From Cichorium intybus (taxonomy: Eukaryota; Streptophyta; Magnoliopsida; Asterales; Asteraceae): a stretch of 64,000 nt of DNA. Below are positions 46,383 through 57,084 of the stretch, piece after piece; the first letter of the stretch is position 1; the number at the start of each line of letters is the position of its first letter. Under the pieces are notes generated by a model. The model saw nothing but the letters and a program-made list of their open reading frames with translations. It was not told the origin of the DNA and made no database searches. The translations under genes were made by a program, and so were the position numbers. The stretch spans positions 1-64,000 of the forward strand of contig JAKNSD010000063.1 in assembly GCA_023525715.1 (NCBI GenBank), written 5' to 3'.

Positions 46383-47606
46383 ATGATGTTCAGAATGGAG
46401 CACGCTTTCCTCCAGTTCCCCGCGGAGCTGGCCAGTTCTGTTGAGTATACCTCGCGGAGGGATGCTTTGAGGAGTCGCCGGGTGTTAGAGGCGACGGTCA
46501 TTGATCGAGATATTCTTAGAGACACAGGGCTCTGGGGTGTGATCGAGCCGTTCCTACATCGCACCTGGACCCACGAGGAGGCGTCATTCACGTGCAGAGG
46601 TTGGGACCGGATCATGGCCACTGACGAGGATGTGGTCTACACGGAGCTTCTCCTGGAGTTCCTGTCTACGGTCCATTTCGCTCCAAGGGCGGGAGACCCG
46701 CGTTCCAGGCTCGTACGTTTTCGTTTGGGAGGTGAGCACAGGGAGTGCAACCTCCGGGAGTTTGGGAGGCGCACAGGCATCTACACTGCCGCGGACCTCC
46801 AGCACCGATATTTCACCCGGTTCTTCGGGTCCTACATTCAGGGGGAGCCGGAAAGGGCTCCCAATATGAAGGTTTGGGCACCACTGTCCAACGTCAGGTA
46901 TGAGGCGGGGACCTCGAGGGAGAGCCACCTACGCGATCCACTCCACCGCCTCATGCACCGGATCGTCTCCACCTCCATTATGCAGCGGGAGGGAGGCGAG
47001 AAGGTGTCGGGGGACGACGTGACATTTTTGTGGGTTCTCCTCGACCCGTCCCGGTTCCTCCACCTCCCTTTCGCCCTTGCGACCGCTCTCTCCACCCACT
47101 CTACCGGCGCCTCCACCAGCAGTCCACTAGCCAGGGGGTATTTTATTACCCGCCTGGCCCGTTCCTATGGCATCCTTACTGCCCCCGTGGCAGCTTCTTT
47201 GACTGCTCTGCCTCCATCGCGCACTACAGCACGCACCTCGGAGAGGATGCGGCTCATTGAGCTGCAGCGTCCGGGGCAGTACATCTGGGCACCTATCGAG
47301 CCTCTTCAGGCACCCAAGCCTGCGTATGCTCAGCCTGGCAGGAGACGTAGGAGGCCAGCGCCAGAGCCCAGAGCCCCGACAGAGCCACATCAGGAGGACC
47401 TGGCAGCCCAAGTTGCCAGGATTGAGGACCAGTTGGCATGGATCGGGGAGGTACTTTTGGAGTTGGCCACTCAGCAGGGCCACCGTCCCCGACCATTCCC
47501 AGCCCGGTCCCACGATCATGAGGCCGGACCCTCCAGGCCGCCTGGCAGTGATTGTTGTACCTTTTTCTTTCTTTCTTATTGTTATTATTATTATTATTTT
47601 TTTTGA
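46383..47606 (+). CDS. Athila-type second ORF (env position) of the B-element, intact
   Basis: The ORF is open from 46278, but I prefer ATG 46383 (MMFRMEHAFLQFPAELASSV), which follows directly after a predicted 3' splice site; this gives 407 residues. Central motifs EFLSTVHF, VRFRLGGEHRECNLREFGRR and RLMHRIVSTS correspond to EFLSSVEF, LSFRMFNRSYQITQVQLCEL and ATHRIIASIF in the A-element ORF, so the two are homologous. Plant databases label such proteins as Athila retrotransposon ORF-1 or plant transposon protein. The function is unknown; it sits where env would be, but I see no signal peptide or clear membrane segment. The C-terminal part has a coiled-coil-like EDLAAQVARIEDQLAWIGEV. The ORF is strikingly GC-rich against an AT-rich background. 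Confidence 0.8.
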   Translation: MMFRMEHAFLQFPAELASSVEYTSRRDALRSRRVLEATVIDRDILRDTGLWGVIEPFLHRTWTHEEASFTCRGWDRIMATDEDVVYTELLLEFLSTVHFAPRAGDPRSRLVRFRLGGEHRECNLREFGRRTGIYTAADLQHRYFTRFFGSYIQGEPERAPNMKVWAPLSNVRYEAGTSRESHLRDPLHRLMHRIVSTSIMQREGGEKVSGDDVTFLWVLLDPSRFLHLPFALATALSTHSTGASTSSPLARGYFITRLARSYGILTAPVAASLTALPPSRTTARTSERMRLIELQRPGQYIWAPIEPLQAPKPAYAQPGRRRRRPAPEPRAPTEPHQEDLAAQVARIEDQLAWIGEVLLELATQQGHRPRPFPARSHDHEAGPSRPPGSDCCTFFFLSYCYYYYYFF

Positions 47607-48509
47607 AATATATGTATAAACTTATGACACTTCTTTCTGTATATTTTGTGTTTATATTTTTGTATGTTTGCTTTTAATGTGTTTGTTAAGTGACGCATGA
47701 TATACCAATTTGGGAAGGAGTTGTCTCAGACAAGTGTGGGGTCACCGTACTCCCTCCACTTGTCTCGACCACCGGCGTGTTCACTGTAGCGCTACAACTC
47801 CAAAATACAAAATCAAGGATCCATTTTTACGCATTTATACCTGTGATATTGAGCACCAAGCAGTCTATCGTCCAAAAAGGGGTAACTCTTTCTCCCTTGT
47901 TTTGAAATAATTTTTGTACAACGGGGACGTTGTACGATTTTAAGTGTGGGGTGTGGACGGTCGAAAGAGATTATTTTTTGAAATCTTTGCAGAAATGATC
48001 GATTTTTCAAATTTTTAGCAATATTTTTTAAAATTTTTAATAAATTACAATTTTGAAATGAATGGTTTGTGATTGTGATAGCATTAGTATTTTTCAAGAA
48101 ATACTGTTTAGTTGTGATCATACTATTAGTTAGTCAATCTGTGGCCTTTGTTGTTCGAGCCGGTAGGTCTAAAATGGGTGGGCCTTATGCACCTTATCAC
48201 CTAAGATCGTCTGGTCTGGGATGGTATTTCTGAAAGCTCGCTACACGGACAACATCGAAAGTCATGGACAATTCCTTAATGGCCTTTAGAATCTGAATGA
48301 GTAAGTACACTTCATTGTGGACAGAAAGTTTGTAATCAAAGGTTCTCTAGAAAGCCATGAATTCCAAAGAACAAGTCAATTATGTTTTTGCGAACTATTC
48401 CACTCTAACTCAAAGAGCAATAAACTTTGAAACTGAACACAGTCAGAAATTGTTTGATTCTCTATTATAATTTGTTAAAAACTCTCTTGCTTGGGGACAA
48501 GCAAGGCAC
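47607..48509 (+). other. B-element 3' non-coding region
   Basis: AT-rich spacer between the second ORF and the polypurine tract, with two extra AAGTGTGGGGT copies at 47732-47742 and 47942-47952. The short ORFs in it have no domain. Confidence 0.6.
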
Positions 48510-48523
48510 AAGTGTGGGGTGTT
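48510..48523 (+). other. B-element polypurine tract
   Basis: AAGTGTGGGGTGTT lies directly before the 3' LTR start TGACAACG at 48524, preceded by cttggggacaagcaag. This is the expected plus-strand primer position. Confidence 0.8.
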
Positions 48524-49631
48524 TGACAACGCCTAGTAATATCAAGTATTTTAGGCGTTGTTGAGCCCTGTTCTTGATTAAATTATATCAAATATGTCTG
48601 GGTATTCTCACTTTTCGTGCCAGGACTTGTTTGGAGAAAAAGGATAGAAACAGGGACTAAAAGTGTACAAAAGGAAAAAGTATGGAAAGAATGAAAAATC
48701 AAGAGAACTCGTACGCGCGCCACGGGAATAAACTATGCGCGACGCGGGCTTAAGGCGGTGGAACACATTTAAATTCCGAAGAAACGGGGAAAGATAAGTA
48801 CGCGCGCCGCGGATTTCACTTCTGCGCGGCGCGGTTGCGGGAAATTTGCAAGTATAAATAGATGCATTTCCAGCCGAAAACCCTAGCAAAGACCGGGTGT
48901 AAACATTGACCTTGAAGCTCTTTGACTCCAGGATTTCATTTCAGCAAGCTCATAATTGGTATTTTATGTTTTTGATTTCAATTTCATTTTAATAGTAAGT
49001 AGTTTTGTAGCTAAAGTCTTTGGGAGTGACAACCACTGACTCTGAGCACTTAGGTTTCTGTTTTAGAAACATTTTGGTTTTTGTTTGTGATTGGAATTCA
49101 GTTTGGTGAATGAAAAGCATTTGGTTATATTTAATCTTAGCTTTTCGGTGTTTTGGATGTTTGTGTTTGGTTTGTTTGATTAATTGTGTTTTTGGACATT
49201 GTTTTGGACCTTGTTAGGACTGTTTTTTTTAGCTGAAATCAGTAGCTAATTGGGTTATTTGATAAGCATTAAACCTTGGCTAGTAACTGTTCCATAGGAC
49301 TTTAACTAGTGGTAGTTTATGCTTTGCTTGGTTTGGCTAGTTTGGATGTCTTTGATTGCTTCTAATTCAGAGATGTACTTCTGATTTCAGAAAGTGACTA
49401 GGTCATTTGGACATAGTTTAACTTGGCTTGAGTGTTGAGCATTGTCTCATTTGCTAGTGATAGGAAAATAGAAACCAGATCCTCCGACTATAGTTGTGAC
49501 ACTATCAGTTGGTAATCTCTCATCTAGTCTAACCACGAAGCTCCTGTGGATCGACCCTGACTACCGCTATACTAGTGTGTGCGTTAGGTTTTCTCTTATT
49601 TTTGACCGCACGACGACCTCTGCGCGTGTCA
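48524..49631 (+). repeat. B-element 3' LTR
   Basis: 1108 bp, close copy of 41282-42390. Differences are mostly transitions, including one inside a GC motif (CGCGCCACGG at 48716). Confidence 0.95.
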
Positions 49632-49636
49632 ACAAC
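49632..49636. repeat. B-element target site duplication (right) ACAAC
   Basis: Identical to 41277-41281. Confidence 0.85.
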
Positions 49637-49993
49637 TCCCCTGGGCTCCACTTCAGCTGACATGGCATCCTATATGGCAAAAGAAGTTACACGGCCGTGT
49701 AACTTCAAGGCATAAAGTTACACGGTCGTGTAACTTACTCTTTGGTCTTGGGGACATTTTTTGTAACTTCCTCGTTTGGGCTCCGTTTCTTCTGATATTT
49801 TCCGTGTAGCCTCCCATTGTCTTCTAACATATGATTCATCCTTCAAAAGCACCTGAAAACAACCACAAAGTGTGAAAGTAGATTGCTATTCTAGAAATCC
49901 CGAAAAACATGAAAATATGCATAAATGAGAATCAAATGCAAGATAAAAGAGGGATTAAAAGGTATGAAAACATGCCTAAAAATACACTTAACA
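49637..49993 (-). repeat. A-element 3' LTR, part 2 (outer U3)
   Basis: Continues the LTR interrupted at 41281 and ends acttaaca at 49993, next to the polypurine tract. Holds dyads GTTACACGGCCGTGTAAC (49686-49703) and GTTACACGGTCGTGTAAC (49717-49734). Confidence 0.82.
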
Positions 49994-50009
49994 AATATCC
50001 CCAAGCTTA
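49994..50009 (-). other. A-element polypurine tract
   Basis: On the minus strand TAAGCTTGGGGATATT lies directly before the LTR start TGTTAAGTG. The core TAAGCTTGGGGA is repeated at 51533-51544, and AAGCTTGGGGA at 53271-53281. Confidence 0.72.
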
Positions 50010-51540
50010 GACTTTTCTTGTCTTCAAGGAAAACAAGGATCAAAACAATGCGGATAACAAACTACAAAGTAGAAAAAGAATAGACACCTTAGGTAGCAAC
50101 CAAGACAACATCAATCATAACTAAAAATCATGTCAATTTGGACCCTATGCACATATAAGTTAGACCATCTATTCAAAACAAGAGACCATTAAAAGGGACA
50201 AATTTTTATCAATTACTTAGCATAGGCACGTCAGGCCAAAATATAAACTTACACATAAAACCTTCACTTAGTATTCAAAGCGTCCCGCAAGCAAAGGACG
50301 TGCTCACAATTGTTCACTATTCTCGTGTTTATTCACTCATGTCACAAGATGTGTGACCTCGCAAGCTCCGTCTTCAGTATTTGACTATAAACACTCATTT
50401 TTATAGGAGGGACGCTCGGATATCGAACTAGAAAGCTATACTAAGTTGACTTTGCCCAAGTCCTCCAACCGACCACATTTGCATACCATTTACTAAACAC
50501 ATGATTTTCCAAAACAGAGGTACAAAAACAAAAATTACAACTCGAATCCTAATTACAAAAGATGGATACCTAGACGACCGAAACAACTAATTCTTTTAAA
50601 CTTCAAATTGACCCAAGATGTATGAAGATTTTTAAAACATGGTCAATGTATGAAGTTGTAACTATATCAAAATTAGATTTAGTTGTTGAAAGCAAAAAGA
50701 ATGAAATGAGGCTTTCAAAACAAGTAATCGCCTTATTGTGTTTTTGTGGAAAATTTTCACTAATATGACTCGAGTGATCACTTGGTTCGGTCTTTTCTCT
50801 TTTTATTATTTTTTATTTTTTTATTATTTTTTTTATGACCAATCTTTTAGAACCAAGTGAAATAATTTATGGATTTTCACCATAAAAACAATTTCACAAA
50901 ATTTTGCTAAAATGATTAGACAAGATAGTTTTATGCCATTTTTGCAAACATAAATGAAAAACTTAAACACACAAATGACCAAAATAATATGAACAAGGTC
51001 ATATGACATCAATTAACACTTAGTACCACACAAAACCAAAAATGTAGAAAAAATAAGGTTTTTTGTCCGTGACTTTGGAAGATCGCGATTTTGAGATAAA
51101 CCTTATGTTTAATAAATACTATGCAAATGTATGGTCATGAGGGGGGACTAGTGCAACTTCCATAGTACTTCTCCTAGTCGATTACACACACTGATGAACT
51201 CACGGGTGGATAAGGCGTTCTTTGCTAGAATACTTTTGATTCACTTTCATGTGTGTTTTTATATTTCACCAAACGTATCTATACTAGGAAAATTAACAAA
51301 AAGAAGTTCCTAATGAAGATCTAAGGTTTCAAAAGATGGTGATGTTGTATGTAAATAGGGGATAAAAATACAAGAAGTTAACTATGAGATGTATTATGGT
51401 TGCAATTTAAAGATGTCAAATAGGTGAGAAGCAAGAGATAACAAAAATGCATGTAAATTATGATATGCAAAGTGTAAAAAATGCAGAAAAAAATAAATTT
51501 TTTCTAATAGGGATTTTAATTTAATTCCCCCATCCCCAAG
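50010..51540 (-). other. A-element 3' non-coding spacer
   Basis: AT-rich, no ORF of interest. A second polypurine-like TAAGCTTGGGGA sits at 51533-51544, just past the Athila-type ORF. Confidence 0.6.
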
Positions 51541-51593
51541 CTTAAAATTTAAGCAGTGTCCACAATGCTTTTAGGGAAGGAGGTAGAAGCGAT

Positions 51594-53063
51594 CTACTGA
51601 GGACCGGGGAAAGGTCCCCGGGGTAGATATAGAGGGTAAGGGTATGGTGGGTAATGTGGGTAAGGTGGGTAATGAGGAGGTTGAAGTGGTTGGCTTCCGG
51701 GCTGTTGCGGTGGCTGCTGTGGCTGCTGCTGTTGCCATGGGTTAAGGACAACGGACCTGTGGAGATCAGTTAGGAGAGACATAACATCTTGGTTATGTTT
51801 GTATTGGGTCTCCCTAAATTGCTCAAAATCTTGTCGCAGCTCCATCTGGTTCGTGTCAATTTCACCTAAATTATCATAAATGTTTTGATAATCGAGGCGA
51901 AGGTCCACAAGCTGAGAATTCATGTTAGCAAATTCCTCCATGTAAAGATTATGCTCGGGAGGAAATGAGCTTCCAGAACTGGAAGGACCGGGCTCTTGGG
52001 GGTGTCTTTGGGGCTTTCTCTCGGCTGGGTTAGGAGGTGGTGCAGGCAGGCCCATATTGGAAGCAGGCTTCCAATTGGTGCGAGAGACTGGGTCGGCTAA
52101 ACGAAGTACTCGGGCATTTCGGCTGTTTACCCGTAGATAATCGCGTCCACCTGCCTGCCAAATCTCATCGGATTCTGGGCGTCTAAATAACCACATACCC
52201 TAAAGAATATCTGAGGTGAGGTATCGCTCACCTTTGACGATCTCAAGGTTATCAGGAGATCGGATGCCGAGGGATAGATGTTTGGCTATGAATGTGATAA
52301 TTCCACCGCAGTGGACTTGGCCGGATGAGCTTCTACTTAATTTAAGTAGTTTATACATGATCCAGGATCCAAAATTTGGGGTTTTAGGTCCTGGGTTGAT
52401 CATGCAATAAAGCAGCTCAAGCTCATTGAGGCCTGCCTTGCTTATTTCTTCTTGCAGAAAGAAGATAGAAGCAATGATGCGGTGGGTGGCTTTGAGGACA
52501 GGGTGGATGATGCTGGAGGCTTTGGCAGAGCTGGGGCGGTAAAAATTTTCTGTGGAGATTTGGGTCCAGAAAGCGCCAACTTCTCGGTGGAATTGTCTGT
52601 TTAATTTGCCCCGTTGGTCATATGTATTGGCGACCGGCGCGCCAATAAGCTCACACAATTGAACTTGTGTGATTTGATATGACCTGTTAAACATCCTAAA
52701 AGACAAAACTCCAGTATGATTGTTAAACTCGACAGAGGACAAAAATTCAATAGTAGGGTTTGAATAGTTCTTTCCGCTAATATTCAACAACCCTTCCCAA
52801 CCAACATTGGACAGGAGTTTGCGTACTCCTTCCTCTATTCGTAGGTCTCTCAAAGTTGGGATATCTACAAATTTTTGGGCTTGCCCAATTCGTTCCAAAA
52901 AGTTATAAAAATGGGCCTCTTGGGCATCGGTCATAAATGCGATACCCGCATCGCCCATTTCAAAATCCTGCTGTTCGGGCTCCTCATCGGAAGAGCCACT
53001 AGAAGCCGAGTATACAATTTTCCTTCTACTACCCCTAGAGTAGGTGTGGGACGATGATGCCAT
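51594..53063 (-). pseudogene. Athila-type second ORF (env position) of the A-element, one internal stop
   Basis: The minus-strand ORF starts MASSSHTYSRGSRRK at 53063 and runs to a stop at 51594, about 490 codons. A single in-frame TAG at 52200-52202 follows KGERYLTSDIL; reading continues GMWLFRRPESDEIW. The central part (EFLSSVEFNNHTGVLSFRMF, QVQLCELIGAP, ATHRIIASIFFLQEE) is homologous to the B-element ORF at 46383. The C-terminal part has a possible coiled coil (FANMNSQLVDLRLDYQNIYD) and a Gln/Pro/Tyr-rich tail (QQQQPQQPPQQPGSQP). I see no signal peptide or obvious membrane segment. Function unknown. Apart from the stop the frame is intact. Confidence 0.8.
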
Positions 53064-53558
53064 TTTTTTTAATCAAAGGAAATCGAATGAACACAACACA
53101 CAAACAAATAAAACACACAAATTTAAACACAAAGGCTTCCCAATTCAAACTCAAGAACCAATTATCTAACCAAAAATCAAAAAATTATGACAATTTTGAG
53201 TTTGGAAAGATTATACCAAATTGAAGCTTGAACAATGGTAGTTTGGCCTTGATTCCTTCTAATCTTTCCTTCCCCAAGCTTGAACCTAAACAAATTCAAC
53301 ATTTTTAACATCAAAAATCAAAACCCTCATTTTCTAGGGTTTCAAAGATTTCGAAATTTAACCATGGATTTTGATGTTTCTTGTGGTCAAAATGAAGGAA
53401 AAGATGAGAAATAGTGAAACTAACATTTGGAGTTTAACAAATAAACAAGCAATTGGAAGAAAAAATGAGAAAATCAAATGTTCTTGGTGGTTTTTCGGAC
53501 TCGGCAGGAGCAATGGAAGAAAATCGCAGCTTTGAAATGAAGAAAATGAAGTGCTTGG
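53064..53558 (-). other. Leader between internal TATA box and second ORF of the A-element
   Basis: About 500 bp of AT-rich sequence on the minus strand, with a polypurine-like AAGCTTGGGGA at 53271-53281. A leader intron is possible but I could not fix its ends. Confidence 0.4.
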
Positions 53559-53739
53559 CTTTTATAGTGTGCGAAAATGACCAAATTGCCCTTGGCTTAA
53601 GTTACAAGGCCGTGTAACTTAAGCTTTATATTTTACACGGTCGTGTAATATTACCTTATGACCATTTTCGATTTTTGACCATGTTTTGAAGTTACACGGC
53701 CGTGTAACTTCAAGGGTAAACGTTACACGGTCGTGTAAC
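53559..53739 (-). promoter_or_regulatory. Internal promoter-like region of the A-element, copying the LTR layout
   Basis: Two dyad pairs on the minus strand: 53722-53739 (GTTACACGACCGTGTAAC read on minus) with 53691-53708, and about 53632-53649 with 53601-53618 (one mismatch, GTTACACGGCCTTGTAAC on minus). Members of each pair start 31 bp apart, as in the LTR. A TATA box (ACTATAAAAGCC, 53559-53572) follows downstream, then the Athila-type ORF. The LTR has the same dyads and a TATA box in the same order. Confidence 0.65.
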
Positions 53740-53893
53740 ACTCTGTCCCGGTTTTTTCGTTTTTCGTATCTTGAGCCTCGGTAGTCCGTTTTCAGTTCCG
53801 ATCGTTTCCACACGTTGGTAATTGAAAGTTATACACAGAAAAATTATAAAAACACAAAATTTCACACTTTTAAAAATTGACTAAAATACCCCC

Positions 53894-53905
53894 GGGTTGC
53901 CTCCC
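53894..53905 (-). promoter_or_regulatory. Conserved GGGAGGCAACCC motif after pol in the A-element
   Basis: Matches 45670-45682 of the B-element exactly over 12 bp, at the same place: between the end of the main ORF and the internal promoter-like dyads. Confidence 0.5.
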
Positions 53906-53959
53906 GGTTAGCGCGCTTGTTTAACGTCGTTGGCTCGACGCATGGCTCCCAAAAATTGA

Positions 53960-56900
53960 CTATTGGGAGCGAGCCGGCTTGTCTAATTTTTCGTCCTCGA
54001 TGTTTTGCTCGACGAAATTTTCATAAAAAGGTTTTAGCCGGTGTCCATTTACCTTGAAAACTTTTCCGGTGGTGTTGCTTCTTATTTCTACTACACCATA
54101 AGTAGAAATGTTAGTTACAATAAATGGTCCCATCCATCGGGACTGAAGTTTACCTGGAAAAAGTTTTAAACGGGATTGAAAAGTAACACTTTCTGGCCAA
54201 TTTCAAAGCTCTTTCGCACATTGACCTTGTCATGAAAGGCTTTGGTCTTTTCTTTGTATATTTTTGAATTTTCATAGGATTCATTTCGTATTTCTTCCAA
54301 TTCTTGGATTTGAAGTTTCCTATGAATTCCATTTTCTACAAAGTTTTGGTTTAATCGTTTGATGGCCCAATATGCTTTGTGTTCAATTTCTACCGGTAAA
54401 TGGCAAGCTTTTCCAAATACAAGTCGGTAAGGAGACATACCTATTGGTGTTTTTTATGCGGTGCGGTATGCCCAAAGAGCATCGTCTAAACAGATACTCC
54501 AATCCTTACGACTTGTACTTACCGTCTTTTCCAAAATGGACTTGATTTCTCGATTGGAGATCTCGGCTTGTCCATTTGTTTGCGGATGGTAAGCTGTGGA
54601 AATTCGATGTAGGACCCCGTATTTCTTGAAGAGCGCCTCTATTGTTCGGTTGCAAAAATGTGATCCTCGATCACTTATAAAAGCTCTCGGCATTCCAAAT
54701 CGACTGAAAATGTTAGCTTTTATAAAATCTGCAACCACTTTGGAATCGTTAGTCCGTGTGGCTTTTGCCTCTACCCATTTAGAGACATAATCCACTGCTA
54801 GAATTATGTACATATTTCCAAAGGATGACGGAAATGAGCCCATGAAATCTATTCCCCATACATCAAATATTTCGCAGAAAAGTATGGATGTTAGTGGCAT
54901 TTGGTCCTTTGGTCTTAAGTTTCCTACTTTTTGACATTGCTCACAAGATTTGCAAAACTTGTAAGCATCGGCAAAAATAGTGGGCCAATAAAATCCAGAT
55001 TCTAGAACTTTATGGGCTGTTCTTTTAGGACCAAAATGCCCTCCACAGGCTTCGGCATGACGGAAGTTTAAAATAGAGTGTACCTCACGGAGATCTACGC
55101 ATCTCCTTATGATTTGGTCCGAACAAAATTTCCACAAGTAAGGCTCATCCCACACATACTGTTTTGAATCTTTCTTCAATTTGTCCTTTTGAGTTCGAGT
55201 GTAGTCTGATGGGAAAGTTTTCGTCACCAAATAGTTCACCATATCAGCATACCATGGTGTGATTGTCTGGTTGGTAAGTAACTGCTCATCTGGGAAGGAA
55301 TCATTTAGCGGGGTCGGATCTTCGTTGTTGATGATCCTACTTAGATGGTCTGCCACTAAGTTTTGTTTTCCGCTTTTATCTCGGATCTCCAAATCGAACT
55401 CTTGAAGCAGTAGCACCCATCGAATGAGCCTAGGCTTTGCATCTTTCTTCGTCATCAAATACTTTAACGCTGCATGGTCGGAAAAAACAATGACCTTGGT
55501 TCCCAACAAATATTGTCAGAATTTTTCTAAAGCAAATACAATGGCAAGAAGTTCTTTCTCTGTCGTTGAATAGTTGCTTTAGGCTGGATCCAATGTCTTC
55601 GAAGCGTAGTATATGACATGGGGGACCTTGTCCTTCTTTTGACCCAACACTGCCCCTACCGCATGATTACTTGCATCGCACATAATCTCGAACGGTAGAC
55701 TCCAATCTGGCGGTTGAATGATGGGTGTGCTTATCAATAGGTCCTTCAAGGTATCAAAGGATTGTCTACATGCGTCAGAAAATTCAAACTCTACGTCTTT
55801 TTGTAGAAGTTCGCACATCGGTCTTGAGATCTTCGAAAAATCTTTGATGAACCTCCTATAAAAACCTGCATGACCAAGAAAGGAACGGACCTCTGGGACA
55901 CATTTTGGGTAGGGTAGAGTTTTAATAACATCAATTTTTGCTTTGTCAACCTCTAAACCCTTTGATGAAACGACGTGTCCTAGTATGAGTCCTTGGTCAA
56001 CCATAAAATGACATTTTTCGTAATTTAAAACCAAATTGGTTTCAATACATCTTTTCAAAATTTTTGTCAAATTATTTAAGCACTCCTTAAATGAATTTCC
56101 ATACACAGTGAAATCGTCCATAAACACCTCTATAATCTCTTCGACATACTCGGAAAAGATACTCATCATGCACCTTTGGAATGTGGCGGGGGCATTGCAA
56201 AGCCCAAAAGGCATCCGTCAATACGCAAATGTGCCAAAGGGGCACGTGAACGTTGTTTTCTCTTGATCCTCTGGTGCAATGGGTATTTGGTGAAAACCTG
56301 AATACCCATCTAGACAACAGTAATGAGTCTTTCCCGCTAACCTTTCCAACATTTGGTCGATAAAGGGTAGTGGGAAATGATCTTTACGAGTAGAGGTGTT
56401 TAACTTTCGGTAATCAATACAAACACGCCACCCATTTTGCACACGGGTGGGTACCAACTCACCTTGCTTGTTTTCCATCACTGTGATTCCCGTCTTCTTC
56501 GGGACAACCAGGATTGGACTTACCCACTTGCTGTCTGATATTGGGTAAATCATTCCTGCGTCCAAGAGGTTAAGAATCTCCTTTTTCACCACCTCCATCA
56601 TGGGAGGATTCAGTCTTCTCTGGGCTTCTCTTGACGGCTTGTATTCATCTTCCATGAAAATCTTGTGCATGCACATCGATGGGCTAAGTCCTTTTATGTC
56701 GGCTATTGTCCAGCCGAAGGCTTCTTTATAGTTCTTTAGCAAACCCATCAATTCTTTTTCTTCTTCTCCAGAAAGTTTGTTGGAAATAATGATCGACAAG
56801 GTATCCTTCTCTCCCAAGTACATGTATTTTAAATGGTTGGGGAGATATTTTAATTCCAACTTTGGTGCCTGTGAAATGGAAGGAAGAAGTTTTTCGTTAG

Positions 56901-57072
56901 AAATTTGCAATGGCACTTTTGGCAAATCATACCTTGTTTTCTTTTGGTGATCTAGGTATGATGCGATTTCCAGGATTTCTTGGCTTAGATCGAACTTCTC
57001 AATAAGTTCCTTTGTCTTCTCCTTGTCTAAATTTCTGTTTAAGACTAGAGCTAATAAATCAGTGTTAGACAA
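53960..57072 (-). pseudogene. A-element pol (reverse transcriptase, RNase H, integrase), several stops
   Basis: One minus-strand frame runs from 57072 to about 54170. Reverse transcriptase shows SKWVSPILVVPKK, GWRVCIDYRKLN, GYSGFHQIPI, MPFGLCNAPATFQRCM and catalytic FMDD (YVEEIIEVFMDDFTVYGNS). RNase H shows EIMCDASNHAVGAVLGQ and HAALKYLMTKKD. Integrase shows the HHCC region (LNFRHAEACGGHFG, CKSCEQCQ) and core VWGIDFMGSFPSS, FISDRGSHF and STAYHPQTNGQAEISNREIK. In-frame stops lie at 56218-56220, 55579-55581, 55516-55518 and 54454-54456. Three of the four look like C-to-T changes of CGA or CAA codons. A missing base near 54170 shifts the last part (KLQSRWMGPFIVTNISTYGV, ending EDEKLDKPARSQ, stop at 53960). 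Gypsy order, with integrase last. Confidence 0.93.
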
Positions 57073-57084
57073 TTCGAAACATTC

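Larger units (their letters stand above)
41282..49631 (+). mobile_element. B-element: non-autonomous Athila-type retrotransposon, 8.35 kb, complete ends
   Basis: LTRs at 41282-42390 and 48524-49631, both TGACAACGCC...GCGTGTCA. The target duplication ACAAC is perfect. A tRNA-Asp primer site follows the 5' LTR, and a polypurine tract precedes the 3' LTR. It carries two intact ORFs (gag-protease and Athila-type ORF) but no reverse transcriptase, RNase H or integrase, so it would depend on a relative for mobility. LTRs differ by about 14 substitutions and one indel by eye (about 1.3%). Confidence 0.94.

Noticed and set aside
42773..47619. Many ORFs of 70-150 codons overlapping the two B-element ORFs in other frames and on the other strand
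   Set aside because: They are shadows of the real coding frames, favoured by GC-rich codons; none has a domain or its own start context.
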